From contig CAZSXS010000003.1 in assembly GCA_964611385.1 (NCBI GenBank), positions 1-64,000 of the forward strand: a stretch of DNA of 64,000 nt. Direction: 5' to 3'. The notes beneath the pieces are model-generated. The model ran no database searches. It saw only the letters and a program-made list of their open reading frames with translations, and was not told the origin of the DNA. This DNA is from CAZSXS01 sp964611385 (GTDB lineage: Bacteria; Bacillota; Clostridia; Lachnospirales; CAYPQA01). Made by a program: the position numbers and the translations under genes. Below are positions 1 to 9,952 of the stretch, in pieces. Every line of letters begins with the position of its first letter. Within the stretch, counting starts at the first letter, position 1.

Positions 1-40
1 TTTGAAAAAAAGTTTTCTTCTCCTTCCCCCCACAGTCTTG
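1..40. repeat. Partial copy of dispersed palindromic repeat R1
   Basis: The first bases of the window resemble the right half of the R1 repeat seen complete near 12.0 and 19.0 kb: an A-run, GTTTTC, then a pyrimidine stretch ending CCCCCCACA. The left half would lie outside the window. Similarity is partial, so this is a tentative fourth copy. Confidence 0.4.
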
Positions 41-64
41 TACTAACTTAAAAAGGTGGTATGC

Positions 65-1159
65 ATGAAATCCGTATTGATTGTGTTGCTTTTGGCTTTG
101 ACCCTAAGCGGCTGCCAAACAACAAAGGCTTCCAAGAGTATTAAGCTTGCTGTTGTTGGTCATGAGGTTGTTTATGACTATGATAAGAGTTTTCTGAATG
201 GGGTCGAAATGGCTGTTGAGGATTGTTTGGCGGAGTATGATTTTGATATCACATGGGAGTACTATAATGATGACTATGAGTACGAAAAGGGTATGCTGAT
301 AATTGATAGACTGGTCTCAGACCCGCTGGTCACAGCAGTTTTTGGGAGTCATAATTTTAGTGTGCTGGAAGCATCCGCTGGAAAGTTTGAGGAAGCCGAT
401 AAGATCATGCTGGCAGTAAACGGTATGATTGATGAAACCATTTTAGATAAGGGCTATGACCTGGTGTTTCGGAATACCCTAGGCGAGAAGGAAATGGGCT
501 ATTCCCTGGCCAAATACGCCTTTGACCAGGGGCATGACAGGATCGCCGTTGTACATAGCAATTCAAGATATGAAAGAAGCCTCACCAATAGCTTTGCGCT
601 TGAAGCCAAAAAGCTTGGCCTAAAGGTCGTTGACTTCGTTCCTTACCTGGGGATTGAGGACGAGTTTACTACCTTGTTGGAGCGATGGGAGGCCATCGGT
701 GTTAACGCTGTGCTGATTACCTGCGAGATTTTAGAGGATTCCTTTACGGTAGCCAAGCAGATTAAGCAGCGAAATAAGAATATCTCTCTGTATGGGGATT
801 TTTCCTTTGACGCCGAGGAACTTTTGCTGGCAAATAAAGAATATGTCGAAGGCTTGGTTTTTCCGTCCGTGCTTTCTATAGCATCAAGCAGTGAGTTGGA
901 CGAATTGATGAAACGATATGAAGATCGCTATCATGAAACACCATCCTTTTGGGCAGCTCACGCTTATAACTCGGTTCGGATGATCGTTGATAGCGCTGCT
1001 GAGATCAAGTCCACAAAACCCGCAGATATAGCTGAAAAATTGCACTCGGACGGATATGATGGCATTTGCGGAACGTATGAATTTGATGCAAACGGTGTGC
1101 TTAAAACCGGTGAGCCGATTTATATGATTGTAAAGGACAGCAAGCCGACCCTTCGGTGA
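65..1159 (+). CDS. Substrate-binding-like lipoprotein (branched-chain amino-acid receptor family)
   Basis: A 364-residue exported lipoprotein with the fold of periplasmic-binding proteins of the Leu/Ile/Val-receptor type, anchored outside the membrane. The first 17 residues form a lipoprotein signal with lipobox LSGC (Cys17). The following segment, KLAVVGHEVVYDYDKSFLNG, matches the first strand-helix of this family, and the pattern continues for the usual length. ATG at 65 is preferred because AAGGTGG ends five bases before it; an upstream in-frame GTG at 56 overlaps that site. It is the first visible gene of a tightly packed operon with an HlyD protein and two peptide-export ABC transporters, so it may sense or bind a ligand for that system rather than feed an importer. 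No permease or ATPase of an importer is nearby. The ligand is unknown. Confidence 0.8.
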   Translation: MKSVLIVLLLALTLSGCQTTKASKSIKLAVVGHEVVYDYDKSFLNGVEMAVEDCLAEYDFDITWEYYNDDYEYEKGMLIIDRLVSDPLVTAVFGSHNFSVLEASAGKFEEADKIMLAVNGMIDETILDKGYDLVFRNTLGEKEMGYSLAKYAFDQGHDRIAVVHSNSRYERSLTNSFALEAKKLGLKVVDFVPYLGIEDEFTTLLERWEAIGVNAVLITCEILEDSFTVAKQIKQRNKNISLYGDFSFDAEELLLANKEYVEGLVFPSVLSIASSSELDELMKRYEDRYHETPSFWAAHAYNSVRMIVDSAAEIKSTKPADIAEKLHSDGYDGICGTYEFDANGVLKTGEPIYMIVKDSKPTLR

Positions 1160-1179
1160 TTTGAATTGGAGGCATACCC

Positions 1180-2067
1180 ATGAAACTTAGCTATAGAAAA
1201 GAAGCTCTTGATACGATTTCCTCCCCTGAGCAGCTTGACCAATATGCAAAGATTATCCGTCCTTCTTCTTGGTTGTTTATCGCTGGAATTGGTACCATCC
1301 TTATTGCTGTTTTAATCTGGAGTCTTACAGGAAATATTACGGATGGGGTGCGGGTGTCGGGGATTATTTTCCCAAATTCAGGTGTAATGAACCTAACGTC
1401 GCCCATAAAAGGAACGGTTACGGACGTGCTGGTTCAGGATGGGGAGTATGTTGAGCAAGGTCAGACAATACTTGTGATTCCAAATAACGAGCTGATCGAC
1501 AAAATTAAGATAGCGAAAGCCCAGCAGCTTTCTCCAGAAAGCTACGCGCAGTATATCAGCGAATACGAGGACAGCTCTTTGATCAAGACCAAGGTTTCGG
1601 GTACCATTCAAAACATTGTTGCTGAGAACGCGTTGGTGTCCGCTGGTAATGTGCTTGCAGGGATTGTCATTGAGGATCGATCAACCAACAGTAAGGAGCT
1701 GATCGCCTTTATTCCTTTGAGCATCTCCAAAAAGTTTAAGATTGGTATGGAGGCACAAATTTCACCCAGCTTTGCCCCACGCGAGGAATATGGATTTATT
1801 AAGGGCTTTATTACCAAGCTTGGTACTACGCCGGTCACCCATCAATATATTGAAAAAACCTTTGGTTCCTTGCAGTACGAAGGTCTTTTGCCCGAGGAAA
1901 ACTGCATTGAGGTTCGAATAGCCCTTAATATTGATTCCAGCTCGAAAAACGGGTTTGAATGGTCCAATGACAAGGGCAAAGAATTGATGGTGGATACCTA
2001 TACCTATTGCAGCGTGTTTATCGTCATTGGTGGCAAGCGTCCCATTAACCTGCTGTTCAGGCTGTAA
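1180..2067 (+). CDS. HlyD-type membrane-fusion/adaptor protein (NHLM-type secretion protein)
   Basis: A 295-residue adaptor that would connect an ABC exporter to the cell exterior. It has a short cytoplasmic N-terminus, one membrane span at about residues 31-51, and a biotinyl-lipoyl-like beta segment (GTVTDVLVQDGEYVEQGQ, residues ~78-95). The usual long coiled-coil hairpin is missing or very short, which is common in the NHLM bacteriocin-system secretion proteins. A GGAGG site precedes ATG 1180, and the gene sits 20 bases after the lipoprotein gene and 20 bases before the peptidase-ABC gene. Context and architecture support the export role; assignment to the NHLM family is by recognition, not by search. 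Confidence 0.82.
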   Translation: MKLSYRKEALDTISSPEQLDQYAKIIRPSSWLFIAGIGTILIAVLIWSLTGNITDGVRVSGIIFPNSGVMNLTSPIKGTVTDVLVQDGEYVEQGQTILVIPNNELIDKIKIAKAQQLSPESYAQYISEYEDSSLIKTKVSGTIQNIVAENALVSAGNVLAGIVIEDRSTNSKELIAFIPLSISKKFKIGMEAQISPSFAPREEYGFIKGFITKLGTTPVTHQYIEKTFGSLQYEGLLPEENCIEVRIALNIDSSSKNGFEWSNDKGKELMVDTYTYCSVFIVIGGKRPINLLFRL

Positions 2068-2087
2068 ACACCGAAAGGAAGGTTAAA

Positions 2088-4223
2088 ATGAGGCCTGTTA
2101 AGACTGTGCCTGTGGTCATGCAAATGGAGATGGTCGAATGTGGTGCCGCTTCTCTTGCTATGATTTTGGCCTACTATAAAAAATATGTACCCCTTGAAAG
2201 ACTACGGATTGATTGCGGTGTATCCAGAGACGGCAGTAATGCAAAAAATATTGTTCTTGCTGCCAAACATTATGGCCTTGCAACGAAGGCTCTTCGACTG
2301 GAGCCGGAGGAATTAAAGCAAAAAAACTTCCCGGCTATTATCCATTGGAACTTTAATCATTTTGTTGTACTGAACGGCTTTCATAAAAATAGAGCCTATA
2401 TCAACGACCCTGCCAACGGAACCATTTCCGTATCCATGGAGGAATTTAACAAAAGCTTTACAGGGATTGCCATTTTTTTTGAGCCTACGGAAACCTTTGT
2501 GAAAGAAGGTTCAAGGAAAAGTATTTTACATTTTTTGAAAAAACGCCTTAAGGGATCCTTTGGGCTTGTTGTTTATTTATTTCTAAGCGTCTTATTCTCA
2601 TCTCTCTTAGCTATGCTCACTCCCCTCTTTTCTCAGTTCTTTACAGATTACATACTATTCGACCTTTCTCTCGGGCGACTCGTCCCACTTTTACAGGCAA
2701 TGCTTTTGACTCTAATCTTTACCTTCTTGGTTGAATGGGCAAAGACCCATTTTTTGTTAAAGACAAAGGGCAAGCTGGGAGCCAGCGGAAGCTCTCTGTT
2801 TTTATGGCATGTTTTAAAGCTACCCGTTGAATTTTTTGGCCAGCGCTACGCAGGTGACATCAGCGAAAGACAGGAGAGCAATGATCATATTGCTGCAAGC
2901 TTTGCTGATATCATCCTTCCGGTTATATTGAAATTTTTTATGGCCTTTCTTTATTTTTTTGTCTTGTTGTATTATGATTGGCTTATGGCCTCAGTGGGCT
3001 TGGTTTCGGCTCTGTTGAATTTTTTTGTTCTCTTTCTGATGTCAAGCATGAATCAGAATCAGTCAAAAAAACTTTCCCAAGAGTACGGCAAGCTGACCGG
3101 AGTCACCATGGCCGGAATCAGCATGATCGAAACCATTAAAGCCAGCGGCACAGAAAGTGCGTATTTTGAAAAATGGCAGGGCTACCAAACTAAATATGAC
3201 AACGCAAAAAAGAGCATCCGGGAACGCAATGCTTACCTTTCTGTAGTGCCTGAGCTTTTGCAGGGGTTGTTGAATACCTTTGTGCTAGGGCTGGGCATTT
3301 ATTACATCCTGACGGGGCGTTTTACAGTGGGCACACTTCTTTCCTTTCAAGGCTTTATGAATCGTTTCCTAAGTCCCGTCAACAAGCTGGTTTTCGTTGG
3401 GCAATCCATGCAAGAGTTGGTGGGTCAGGCTGAAAGGCTCGAAGATGTGCTGAATTATGAAGCGGAGGCTCTCGTTTGCCATGAGGATGAAGAATATGAG
3501 AAACTCAAGGGAGATATTGAGCTTAAAAATATAAGCTTCGGGTATAACCGCCTTGCAAAGCCCTTAATCGAAGATTTAAACCTTTGTATTAAAAGCGGGC
3601 AAAGCCTTGCCATTGTGGGTGGCAGCGGCAGCGGAAAGTCCACGGTAGCAAGGTTAATCATGGGGCTTTTCAAGCCCACTTCGGGGGCAATCCTCTTTGA
3701 CGGAAAACCCAAGGAGGCGCATGACAGAAATGTTTTTTCAGGCTCTGTGTCTTTTGTAACCCAGAAAGCAACGGTTTTTAATGATACCATCAAGAATAAC
3801 ATTAGTATGTGGAACAGTGAATTGTCAGAAAAAGAAATCATAGAGGCAGCAAAGGCCGCTTGTATTCATGAGGATATAGTCAAGCGGGAGGGCGGCTACG
3901 AGAACAAGCTATCTGAGGACGGGAGAAACATATCCGGTGGTCAAAAACAGCGCATTGATATTGCCCGTGCCTTGGTAAACAACCCAAGCATTTTACTCCT
4001 TGATGAGGCCACCAGCGCCCTTGACCCTACAACAGAAAAAAGGATCATGGACAATGTCAAGGAGCGAAGGATTACGACCATCATTATTGCCCATAGACTG
4101 TCTGCAATCAGAGACGCAGATTGTATCGTGTTTTTAGAAAATGGTAAAATCACCGAACAGGGTACCCATGAAGAGTTGCTTCGGCTAAACGGAAAATATG
4201 CAGCACTGCTAGGGGCAGATTAG
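2088..4223 (+). CDS. Peptidase-containing ABC exporter (PCAT, C39 peptidase-permease-ATPase)
   Basis: A 711-residue exporter that should cleave a double-glycine-type leader from a peptide and pump the product out. The N-terminal C39 domain keeps its catalytic set: Gln12, Cys18 in ECGAAS, His91 in NHFVVLNG and Asp107 in INDPANG. A six-span permease domain occupies about residues 165-440. The ATPase domain has Walker A GGSGSGKST near residue 511, signature ISGGQKQRIDIARAL, Walker B ILLLDEATSALD and the AHRLS H-loop. It lies directly between the HlyD gene and a second ABC exporter. The active peptidase implies a ribosomal peptide substrate; no precursor gene is visible in the window, so it is probably upstream of position 1. 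Confidence 0.93.
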   Translation: MRPVKTVPVVMQMEMVECGAASLAMILAYYKKYVPLERLRIDCGVSRDGSNAKNIVLAAKHYGLATKALRLEPEELKQKNFPAIIHWNFNHFVVLNGFHKNRAYINDPANGTISVSMEEFNKSFTGIAIFFEPTETFVKEGSRKSILHFLKKRLKGSFGLVVYLFLSVLFSSLLAMLTPLFSQFFTDYILFDLSLGRLVPLLQAMLLTLIFTFLVEWAKTHFLLKTKGKLGASGSSLFLWHVLKLPVEFFGQRYAGDISERQESNDHIAASFADIILPVILKFFMAFLYFFVLLYYDWLMASVGLVSALLNFFVLFLMSSMNQNQSKKLSQEYGKLTGVTMAGISMIETIKASGTESAYFEKWQGYQTKYDNAKKSIRERNAYLSVVPELLQGLLNTFVLGLGIYYILTGRFTVGTLLSFQGFMNRFLSPVNKLVFVGQSMQELVGQAERLEDVLNYEAEALVCHEDEEYEKLKGDIELKNISFGYNRLAKPLIEDLNLCIKSGQSLAIVGGSGSGKSTVARLIMGLFKPTSGAILFDGKPKEAHDRNVFSGSVSFVTQKATVFNDTIKNNISMWNSELSEKEIIEAAKAACIHEDIVKREGGYENKLSEDGRNISGGQKQRIDIARALVNNPSILLLDEATSALDPTTEKRIMDNVKERRITTIIIAHRLSAIRDADCIVFLENGKITEQGTHEELLRLNGKYAALLGAD

Positions 4224-4268
4224 CAGAGGAAAGATTAAGAAATGAGTGAGAGCTGTAAGGAGGAGAAG

Positions 4269-6437
4269 ATGGAAAAATTTACAAAGAAGGTAAAAGCCGA
4301 AAAGGGCAATGATGCGTTTTTATTGAAATCCTCTTTCTATAAAATCCTACTGTCTGTTTCTAAGTCGGATGCTCGAGTCATTAATAAGCCTAGTACACAG
4401 CATACGGAGGGTGCGATCTTAGAAGTGGCGGCTTACTTTGGATACAAAGACCTTGCTTTGCCAACTGCGCTTTCGGAGGACGAGGCCTTAGACTTTGTAC
4501 TCAATCGAACGGGCTTATTAAAAAGGAAGATACATCTAACCAACAACTGGTGGAAGGAAACGACTGGCCCTCTGCTATGTCGGCTAAAGGAGACTTATGT
4601 TTCGCTTTTTCCCTGTACGGGGGGAGGTTATTCCTTCACAGACCCAGAGACGAGACATATCATCAGGGTTCATAAGGCAAACGCCGAATTGTTTTCAGGC
4701 GAGGCCTACTGCTTCTATAAGCCCTTTCCCGAAGAAAGGATGAACTTTGGAAGCTTAGTTCAGTTTATCTATTCGGCTTTAAATATGCGCGAGGTGATTT
4801 ATGCCGTACTGATCAGCGTCTTTGTTGTCTTGACCGGGCTTCTTCCTCCTTTTTTTAACAAGGTACTCTTTGATGTGACGCTCCCTTCTGGTACAATTAA
4901 GGATATCTTCCCGATTATGGCCTTGCTCTTAGGGGCTGCTTTTTCCTCAAGCTTGTTTACCCTTTTGCGCTCGCTTTGTTTTATGAGACTGGGCGACAGG
5001 ATTCGCATTTCGGTTCAAAGTGCCGCTTGGGATCGCTTGCTGCGCTTGCCCGCCGGTTTTTTTTCTCAGTTTTCTAGTAGCGAGATCCTAAGGAAAATTC
5101 AAGCTTTTACTTCGATTTGTGGGATCATTAGTGGGAGCACGGTAACAACGTTGATTACTGTCTTGCTATCCTTCGTCTACATTGCTTTGATTGGGAGCTT
5201 TTCACAAGCTTTAGTCCTTCCGGCTACCTTGATCAGCTTGCTGATGCTTTTTTTATCCTTGTTAATCAGTAACCTGGAGCTTAAAATTCAACAGAAGTCC
5301 CTGGTGATTTCTTCAAAGCTTTCTGCTTTGGTTTATCAGTTTATTTCTGGGATAGACAAGATTAAAATTTCCTCGGCGGAGTTTCGCGTTTTTGCACAGT
5401 GGGCGGATCTTTACAGCGAAAAGGCAAGACTAAGCTATTCTCCCAATCGGATCATTGTCCTCTCAGAAGCAATCTTTGGGGCCATTGCTTTACTCTCAAA
5501 CATGTACATTTACTTTACCGTGGCAGCCCATCAGGTGAGTCCTTCCGATTTCATCGGCTTTAGCGTTGCCTTTGGCTCCTTTACCTACATATTAATGCAG
5601 TTTCAGGGGATCGTCTCGCAGCTGGCGAGCTTACGCTCTTCTTACAGGCTTGCCTTACCCATTTTAGAACAGTGTCCAGAAAACAGCAGAGTGCTTACCC
5701 ATGTCAAAAAGCTCTCAGGTAAAATAGACGTGAACAGCCTTTCCTTTCGTTATGCAGAGAATTTACCCTTCGTACTCGACGAGCTTAGCTTTTCGATCAG
5801 TCCGGGAGATTATGTTGCCATCGTTGGCACTTCCGGCTGCGGAAAGTCCACGCTTTTTAGGCTGCTGTTAAAGTTTGAGGCGATGCAAGGGGGCGCTATT
5901 TTTTATGATGATAGTGACCTCGCTGGATTGGATGCATGTTCCTTGAGGCAACGGATTGGAGTTGTACTGCAAAACGGTACCTTGTTTGCAGATGATATTC
6001 TGTCAAACATTAAGATTTCAGCTCCTTGGTTAAGTCTGGAGGAAGTTTGGGAAATTGCTGAGCAGGCCGGACTAGCGGAGGACATCAGAGCCATGCCTAT
6101 GGGTATGTTTACCTTAATCACCGAGGATGGCGGGGGAATATCAGGAGGACAAAAGCAGAAGATCATGATCGCTCGTGCCCTGGCCTCCAAGCCGGATATC
6201 GTAATGTTTGACGAGGCCACAAGCGCCTTAGACAACATCAATCAAGGCATTATTGTCTCAACGCTTGAGAACCTGGGTATCACAAGAATTGTGATCGCCC
6301 ATAGGCTTTCTACCATTAAAAAATGCAACAAGATATTGGTACTGGACAAGGGAAAGCTGGTGGAAGAAGGTAGCTATGAGGCGCTAATGCTCAAAAGGGG
6401 ATTGTTTTATCATATAGCGGAAAGACAGTTGATTTAG
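4269..6437 (+). CDS. NHLM/NHLP-type ABC exporter, permease-ATPase without peptidase
   Basis: A 722-residue ABC exporter and the usual partner of the peptidase-ABC protein in NHLM-type loci. The first ~180 residues are not a peptidase but the accessory domain of this family, visible as the WW...GPLL element and the segment ending FYKPFP. Permease spans follow at about 195-480. The ATPase has GTSGCGKST near residue 519, ISGGQKQKIMIARAL, IVMFDEATSALD and AHRLS, so it should be catalytically competent. ATG 4269 is chosen because AAGGAGG stands five bases before it; an ATG at 4242 is in frame but lacks a well-spaced site. It is shorter than many family members. Direction and substrate are inferred from the neighbours. 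Confidence 0.85.
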   Translation: MEKFTKKVKAEKGNDAFLLKSSFYKILLSVSKSDARVINKPSTQHTEGAILEVAAYFGYKDLALPTALSEDEALDFVLNRTGLLKRKIHLTNNWWKETTGPLLCRLKETYVSLFPCTGGGYSFTDPETRHIIRVHKANAELFSGEAYCFYKPFPEERMNFGSLVQFIYSALNMREVIYAVLISVFVVLTGLLPPFFNKVLFDVTLPSGTIKDIFPIMALLLGAAFSSSLFTLLRSLCFMRLGDRIRISVQSAAWDRLLRLPAGFFSQFSSSEILRKIQAFTSICGIISGSTVTTLITVLLSFVYIALIGSFSQALVLPATLISLLMLFLSLLISNLELKIQQKSLVISSKLSALVYQFISGIDKIKISSAEFRVFAQWADLYSEKARLSYSPNRIIVLSEAIFGAIALLSNMYIYFTVAAHQVSPSDFIGFSVAFGSFTYILMQFQGIVSQLASLRSSYRLALPILEQCPENSRVLTHVKKLSGKIDVNSLSFRYAENLPFVLDELSFSISPGDYVAIVGTSGCGKSTLFRLLLKFEAMQGGAIFYDDSDLAGLDACSLRQRIGVVLQNGTLFADDILSNIKISAPWLSLEEVWEIAEQAGLAEDIRAMPMGMFTLITEDGGGISGGQKQKIMIARALASKPDIVMFDEATSALDNINQGIIVSTLENLGITRIVIAHRLSTIKKCNKILVLDKGKLVEEGSYEALMLKRGLFYHIAERQLI

Positions 6438-6466
6438 CATAGTATTTATGGTACGAGGTGTTTTTA

Positions 6467-9400
6467 ATGAAAAAAGGATTCATCATCAGCAGCATAGCTG
6501 TCATAGCCATCCTGACATCCAGCATCTTGCTTTCCGTGCTTCTGGTTGGAAAGTTTATTAGCAATTATGAAAAGGATGTAACGGAACGAGCCATGCAGTA
6601 TGGGCAATTGGGATCAAAGCTGCACAACGACGAAGAAATTCTTTCAAAGTTCTCAGAATTGACAGCAAAAAGCGAAGCAAATGATCTAATCAGTTATGGC
6701 AAGGTAGAACTACCGACAACGACTGAAGCGAATCCCTTCTTCGAAAAAGAAAACGCTACAATCAAGGCCTACTTTCCAATAAAAGAGGCGGAAGCAGAAA
6801 AACAGTGGTTTACTGTAAGCATCAATTATTCGCCTTATAGTACGGCTATCCAAAAACTGGCAACAAAATATAATGTAGGCCTAGGAATTTTTGCTGTCAT
6901 CCTCTTAGTGCTTTACATTGTCTACAGCTTAATAAGGCCTTTTCTCCACAAAAAAAGAAAGCTGATTAGAGCCTTTGTGTTTGTTTTTCTTGCTCTATCC
7001 TTGCTTTGCTTTGGAAGCTTAGTCTTATCTCAAATCAATCTATTCAGTAAAGGCCTTCCTTTCAACGAAATTTCTGTAGCTACTAAGGATGTAAAGGATA
7101 ATGTGTACATAATAGACACCTTCAATACAAGGCTGATGAAGGTCAACGAAAATGGTAATCTGGTCTATAGCTTGCGGGGGAACAGCAGGAGTAGGGATGG
7201 GTTCTTTTTTGCAATGGACTTGGAGCCGGACTTGGATGGAAATGTCTATCTGATTGCACGAGAAATAGCCGAGGAAGGTGACTATGCTTGTAGTGAGCGG
7301 ATTCAGAAGTTTAACAAAAAAGGTGAGTATGTCAAAACAATTTTTGAGATCGTTAACGAAGAGAGCAGCAACGTAAACCGGGCGGGAAATATGTTAGCAA
7401 TTACAGGCTCCAACGATCAAATTTTTTTCCTCGTTTCAGCGGAGGACCGCTTAGACCTGTACAGCTATGACCCCAAAACAGACATCTGTTCAGAGCCTAT
7501 TCCGATTCCAACCAAAGACGCTGTGATTTCAGCTGATTATGATGCCCTCTCGGATACACTGACCTATGCAACGCAGGATGGGGAAATTTTTTTGATACGG
7601 GGCGTGGGAACAAGCCAATCCAAGACTGAAAAGCTTGCTCTGTCGGAAACGGCCATTCCGGCTTACGTTCAGCTGACTGAAAAAGGCGAAGTGTATTACT
7701 TGGATTATGCAAGCCGCTCAATTCAATCTTTGAGCCATGAAGGCAGCACGGAGCTGCTTAGTGTTAAAAAGCTTCTGAAAAAAGGCTATGACATTAACCG
7801 CTTTACCCAAGTGGAAAATGGTTTATACCGTTTTAAACTACAGAGGGGCGCAATTGTTACCAGTGAATATGATAATGTAATCTTATGGAAAGGTGACCAA
7901 CAGGGAAGTGCTTTTCGTCAAGCCGGTCTTTCCTTTTTTTTAAGTACTGTTTATTACCTTGGCTTTCTATTCATGGCGCTTTCAGTTTTGGCGGTATGGT
8001 CTTTCATTTCTCTTAGTACGAAGAAGAAGGCTCTCAAAAAGACAAATGGATCGTACATAGCCTTTCTGGTGGGAGCCATTCTTCTGGTTTGCTGTTGTGG
8101 CGGATTTTTGCTCTTTGAAAAGAACGACAAGCTTAGTATGACAGCATTAAGTGAGCAGTTTAGGATGAACAGCAGCTTTTACGCTTTATTGATGGACGGG
8201 GATAAGGTTGAGAAATTGCAAAAACCCTCGGATTATCAAAATGAGACCTATATGGAGCTTCTTTCCGAATTAAATTATGGCTATGACGGCATGGAGGACT
8301 GGTGGAATGCCAATTCCTATGCTGCCGTTTATGCCATTCGAGGGGGGCGGGCTATAACCATTGCTTACAATGATGACTCTGCAAGGTTTCTAATGCCGGT
8401 TGCCCTCTTTCCCTCGGACTCCCTTTCAGTTTTCCTAAAGGCTTACGAGACCGACACGACCTTAATCCTAACGATTGCGGATGTGGAAGGTAGCTGGTAT
8501 TCCGGACTTTCGCCAATCAAAAACAAGGAAGGTACCATCACAGGGATCTTGGAACTTGGAACTGATCTTAACCTGTATAAGCAAAAGAACAACGCCATTA
8601 TGCTAGACATGCTTGCAAGCACCGTATCGGTTTTAATGACCATCATGCTTCTCTTTACGGAACTTATTTTCTTTGTTTCCGTCCTCTTAGAAAAGCAGAA
8701 GTATCAAATTGAGACCACAAAAAAGACCTTCGACATACGCTTTTCTCGTAGTGTATCCTTCCTTTTCTATACGGTTAAGGATATATCCCTTTTTTTTATG
8801 CCGATCTTAGCGCTAAAGCTTTATTTAGACATGCCTACTCGACCCTATGACCCTATGCTTGTTGCTGCGGTTCCTTTGACGGTGCTTATGGTTTCTAGCA
8901 TGATTACTACCTTTATCAGTGAAGGGGTCGTATCCAGACTTGGTTGGAGATGGTCCTTTTTGGCTGGCTGTCTTTGCATTGGATTTGGTATTTTGGTCGC
9001 GAGTGCTTTTCTTTCGCTTTATACGATCATACTTTCAGCAGTATTTTTTGGCATTGCTGACGGCTTACAGGAGGTTTCTTTAGCCACTTTTATTATGATC
9101 TCCAAAAAGGTAGACTCCTCTGAGGATACTGTGAGCGAAAACTTGGCCAATTTTAACTCCGGAGGCTTTGCCGGAAGCAACTGTGGCATACTGATCGGTA
9201 GCTTGGCCTATGAATTTTTTGGGCCTAGGGTTGCTTTCTTGTCGGGTTTGCCTATTCTTTTCGCTTGTTTTTTAATCACTTATCGGTACTTACCCAATGC
9301 GAAGGTTGCCAGCGAAAAACAAGAAGGCGGCAATGTTTTATTCTTCTTGTTTAAAAAAGAAATTCTGCTTTCTGGTATCTTGCTGCTACTGCCTGTTATG

Positions 9401-9937
9401 ATAACCGAAATGTTTATTTACCAGTACTTCCCCCTTTATATGGACAACATGGGGGTTTCTACTACCGTTTCCAGCCTTGGTGTCATGATTAACAACGGCA
9501 TGATCATTTATCTTGGCCCGCTACTGACCTCTTACCTTGTTTCAGCCTTTGGTCTTAAACGTTCTACTGTTTTGGGAAGTGCAGTTTCCTTTGGGGCCAT
9601 CCTGTTCTTTGCCCTGAACCCATCCGTGGTTTCACTTTACTTTTGCTCTATGCTCCTGGGGATAGGTGCCGGGTTTGCAATGCCACTGCGCAGTGAATTT
9701 TTTTCTCAAATGGATGCCTCTAAGGAAGCCGGTGAGCTTAAGGCCATGTCTGCCTATAAACTTTATCAATATGCCGGATATGCTTTAGCGCCCGCGATGT
9801 ATTGCTATACACTGAACAGTGAGCCCGGTCAAAGTCTCCTATTCAGCATCCTGATTTCCTTTGCACTGATGGCGCTCTACTTATTTATTTCAAGAAAAAG
9901 GTACAAGTATGCGAAAAAATGGGAGTTAACGATTTAG
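6467..9937 (+). CDS. Multidomain membrane protein: sensor-like ectodomain, beta-propeller, second ectodomain, MFS
   Basis: A 1156-residue protein of unusual build. It has a membrane anchor (residues ~5-27) and a short extracellular domain (~28-135). Two spans follow (~137-159, ~168-190). A repeat domain (~200-480) begins with NHL-like motifs such as VYIIDTFNTRLMKVNENG. Two more spans (~490-515, ~530-552), a second extracellular sensor-like domain (~553-690) and a span (~692-715) lead into a twelve-span major facilitator domain (~740-1150). GAGGTG precedes ATG 6467. The gene is 29 bases after the ABC exporter and 15 bases before the formyltransferase gene, so it probably belongs to the same operon. 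It could sense extracellular ligand and drive or gate transport. The function is not known; I do not recognise this complete architecture. Confidence 0.75.
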   Translation: MKKGFIISSIAVIAILTSSILLSVLLVGKFISNYEKDVTERAMQYGQLGSKLHNDEEILSKFSELTAKSEANDLISYGKVELPTTTEANPFFEKENATIKAYFPIKEAEAEKQWFTVSINYSPYSTAIQKLATKYNVGLGIFAVILLVLYIVYSLIRPFLHKKRKLIRAFVFVFLALSLLCFGSLVLSQINLFSKGLPFNEISVATKDVKDNVYIIDTFNTRLMKVNENGNLVYSLRGNSRSRDGFFFAMDLEPDLDGNVYLIAREIAEEGDYACSERIQKFNKKGEYVKTIFEIVNEESSNVNRAGNMLAITGSNDQIFFLVSAEDRLDLYSYDPKTDICSEPIPIPTKDAVISADYDALSDTLTYATQDGEIFLIRGVGTSQSKTEKLALSETAIPAYVQLTEKGEVYYLDYASRSIQSLSHEGSTELLSVKKLLKKGYDINRFTQVENGLYRFKLQRGAIVTSEYDNVILWKGDQQGSAFRQAGLSFFLSTVYYLGFLFMALSVLAVWSFISLSTKKKALKKTNGSYIAFLVGAILLVCCCGGFLLFEKNDKLSMTALSEQFRMNSSFYALLMDGDKVEKLQKPSDYQNETYMELLSELNYGYDGMEDWWNANSYAAVYAIRGGRAITIAYNDDSARFLMPVALFPSDSLSVFLKAYETDTTLILTIADVEGSWYSGLSPIKNKEGTITGILELGTDLNLYKQKNNAIMLDMLASTVSVLMTIMLLFTELIFFVSVLLEKQKYQIETTKKTFDIRFSRSVSFLFYTVKDISLFFMPILALKLYLDMPTRPYDPMLVAAVPLTVLMVSSMITTFISEGVVSRLGWRWSFLAGCLCIGFGILVASAFLSLYTIILSAVFFGIADGLQEVSLATFIMISKKVDSSEDTVSENLANFNSGGFAGSNCGILIGSLAYEFFGPRVAFLSGLPILFACFLITYRYLPNAKVASEKQEGGNVLFFLFKKEILLSGILLLLPVMITEMFIYQYFPLYMDNMGVSTTVSSLGVMINNGMIIYLGPLLTSYLVSAFGLKRSTVLGSAVSFGAILFFALNPSVVSLYFCSMLLGIGAGFAMPLRSEFFSQMDASKEAGELKAMSAYKLYQYAGYALAPAMYCYTLNSEPGQSLLFSILISFALMALYLFISRKRYKYAKKWELTI

Positions 9938-9952
9938 ATTGGAGTGTTTTTT

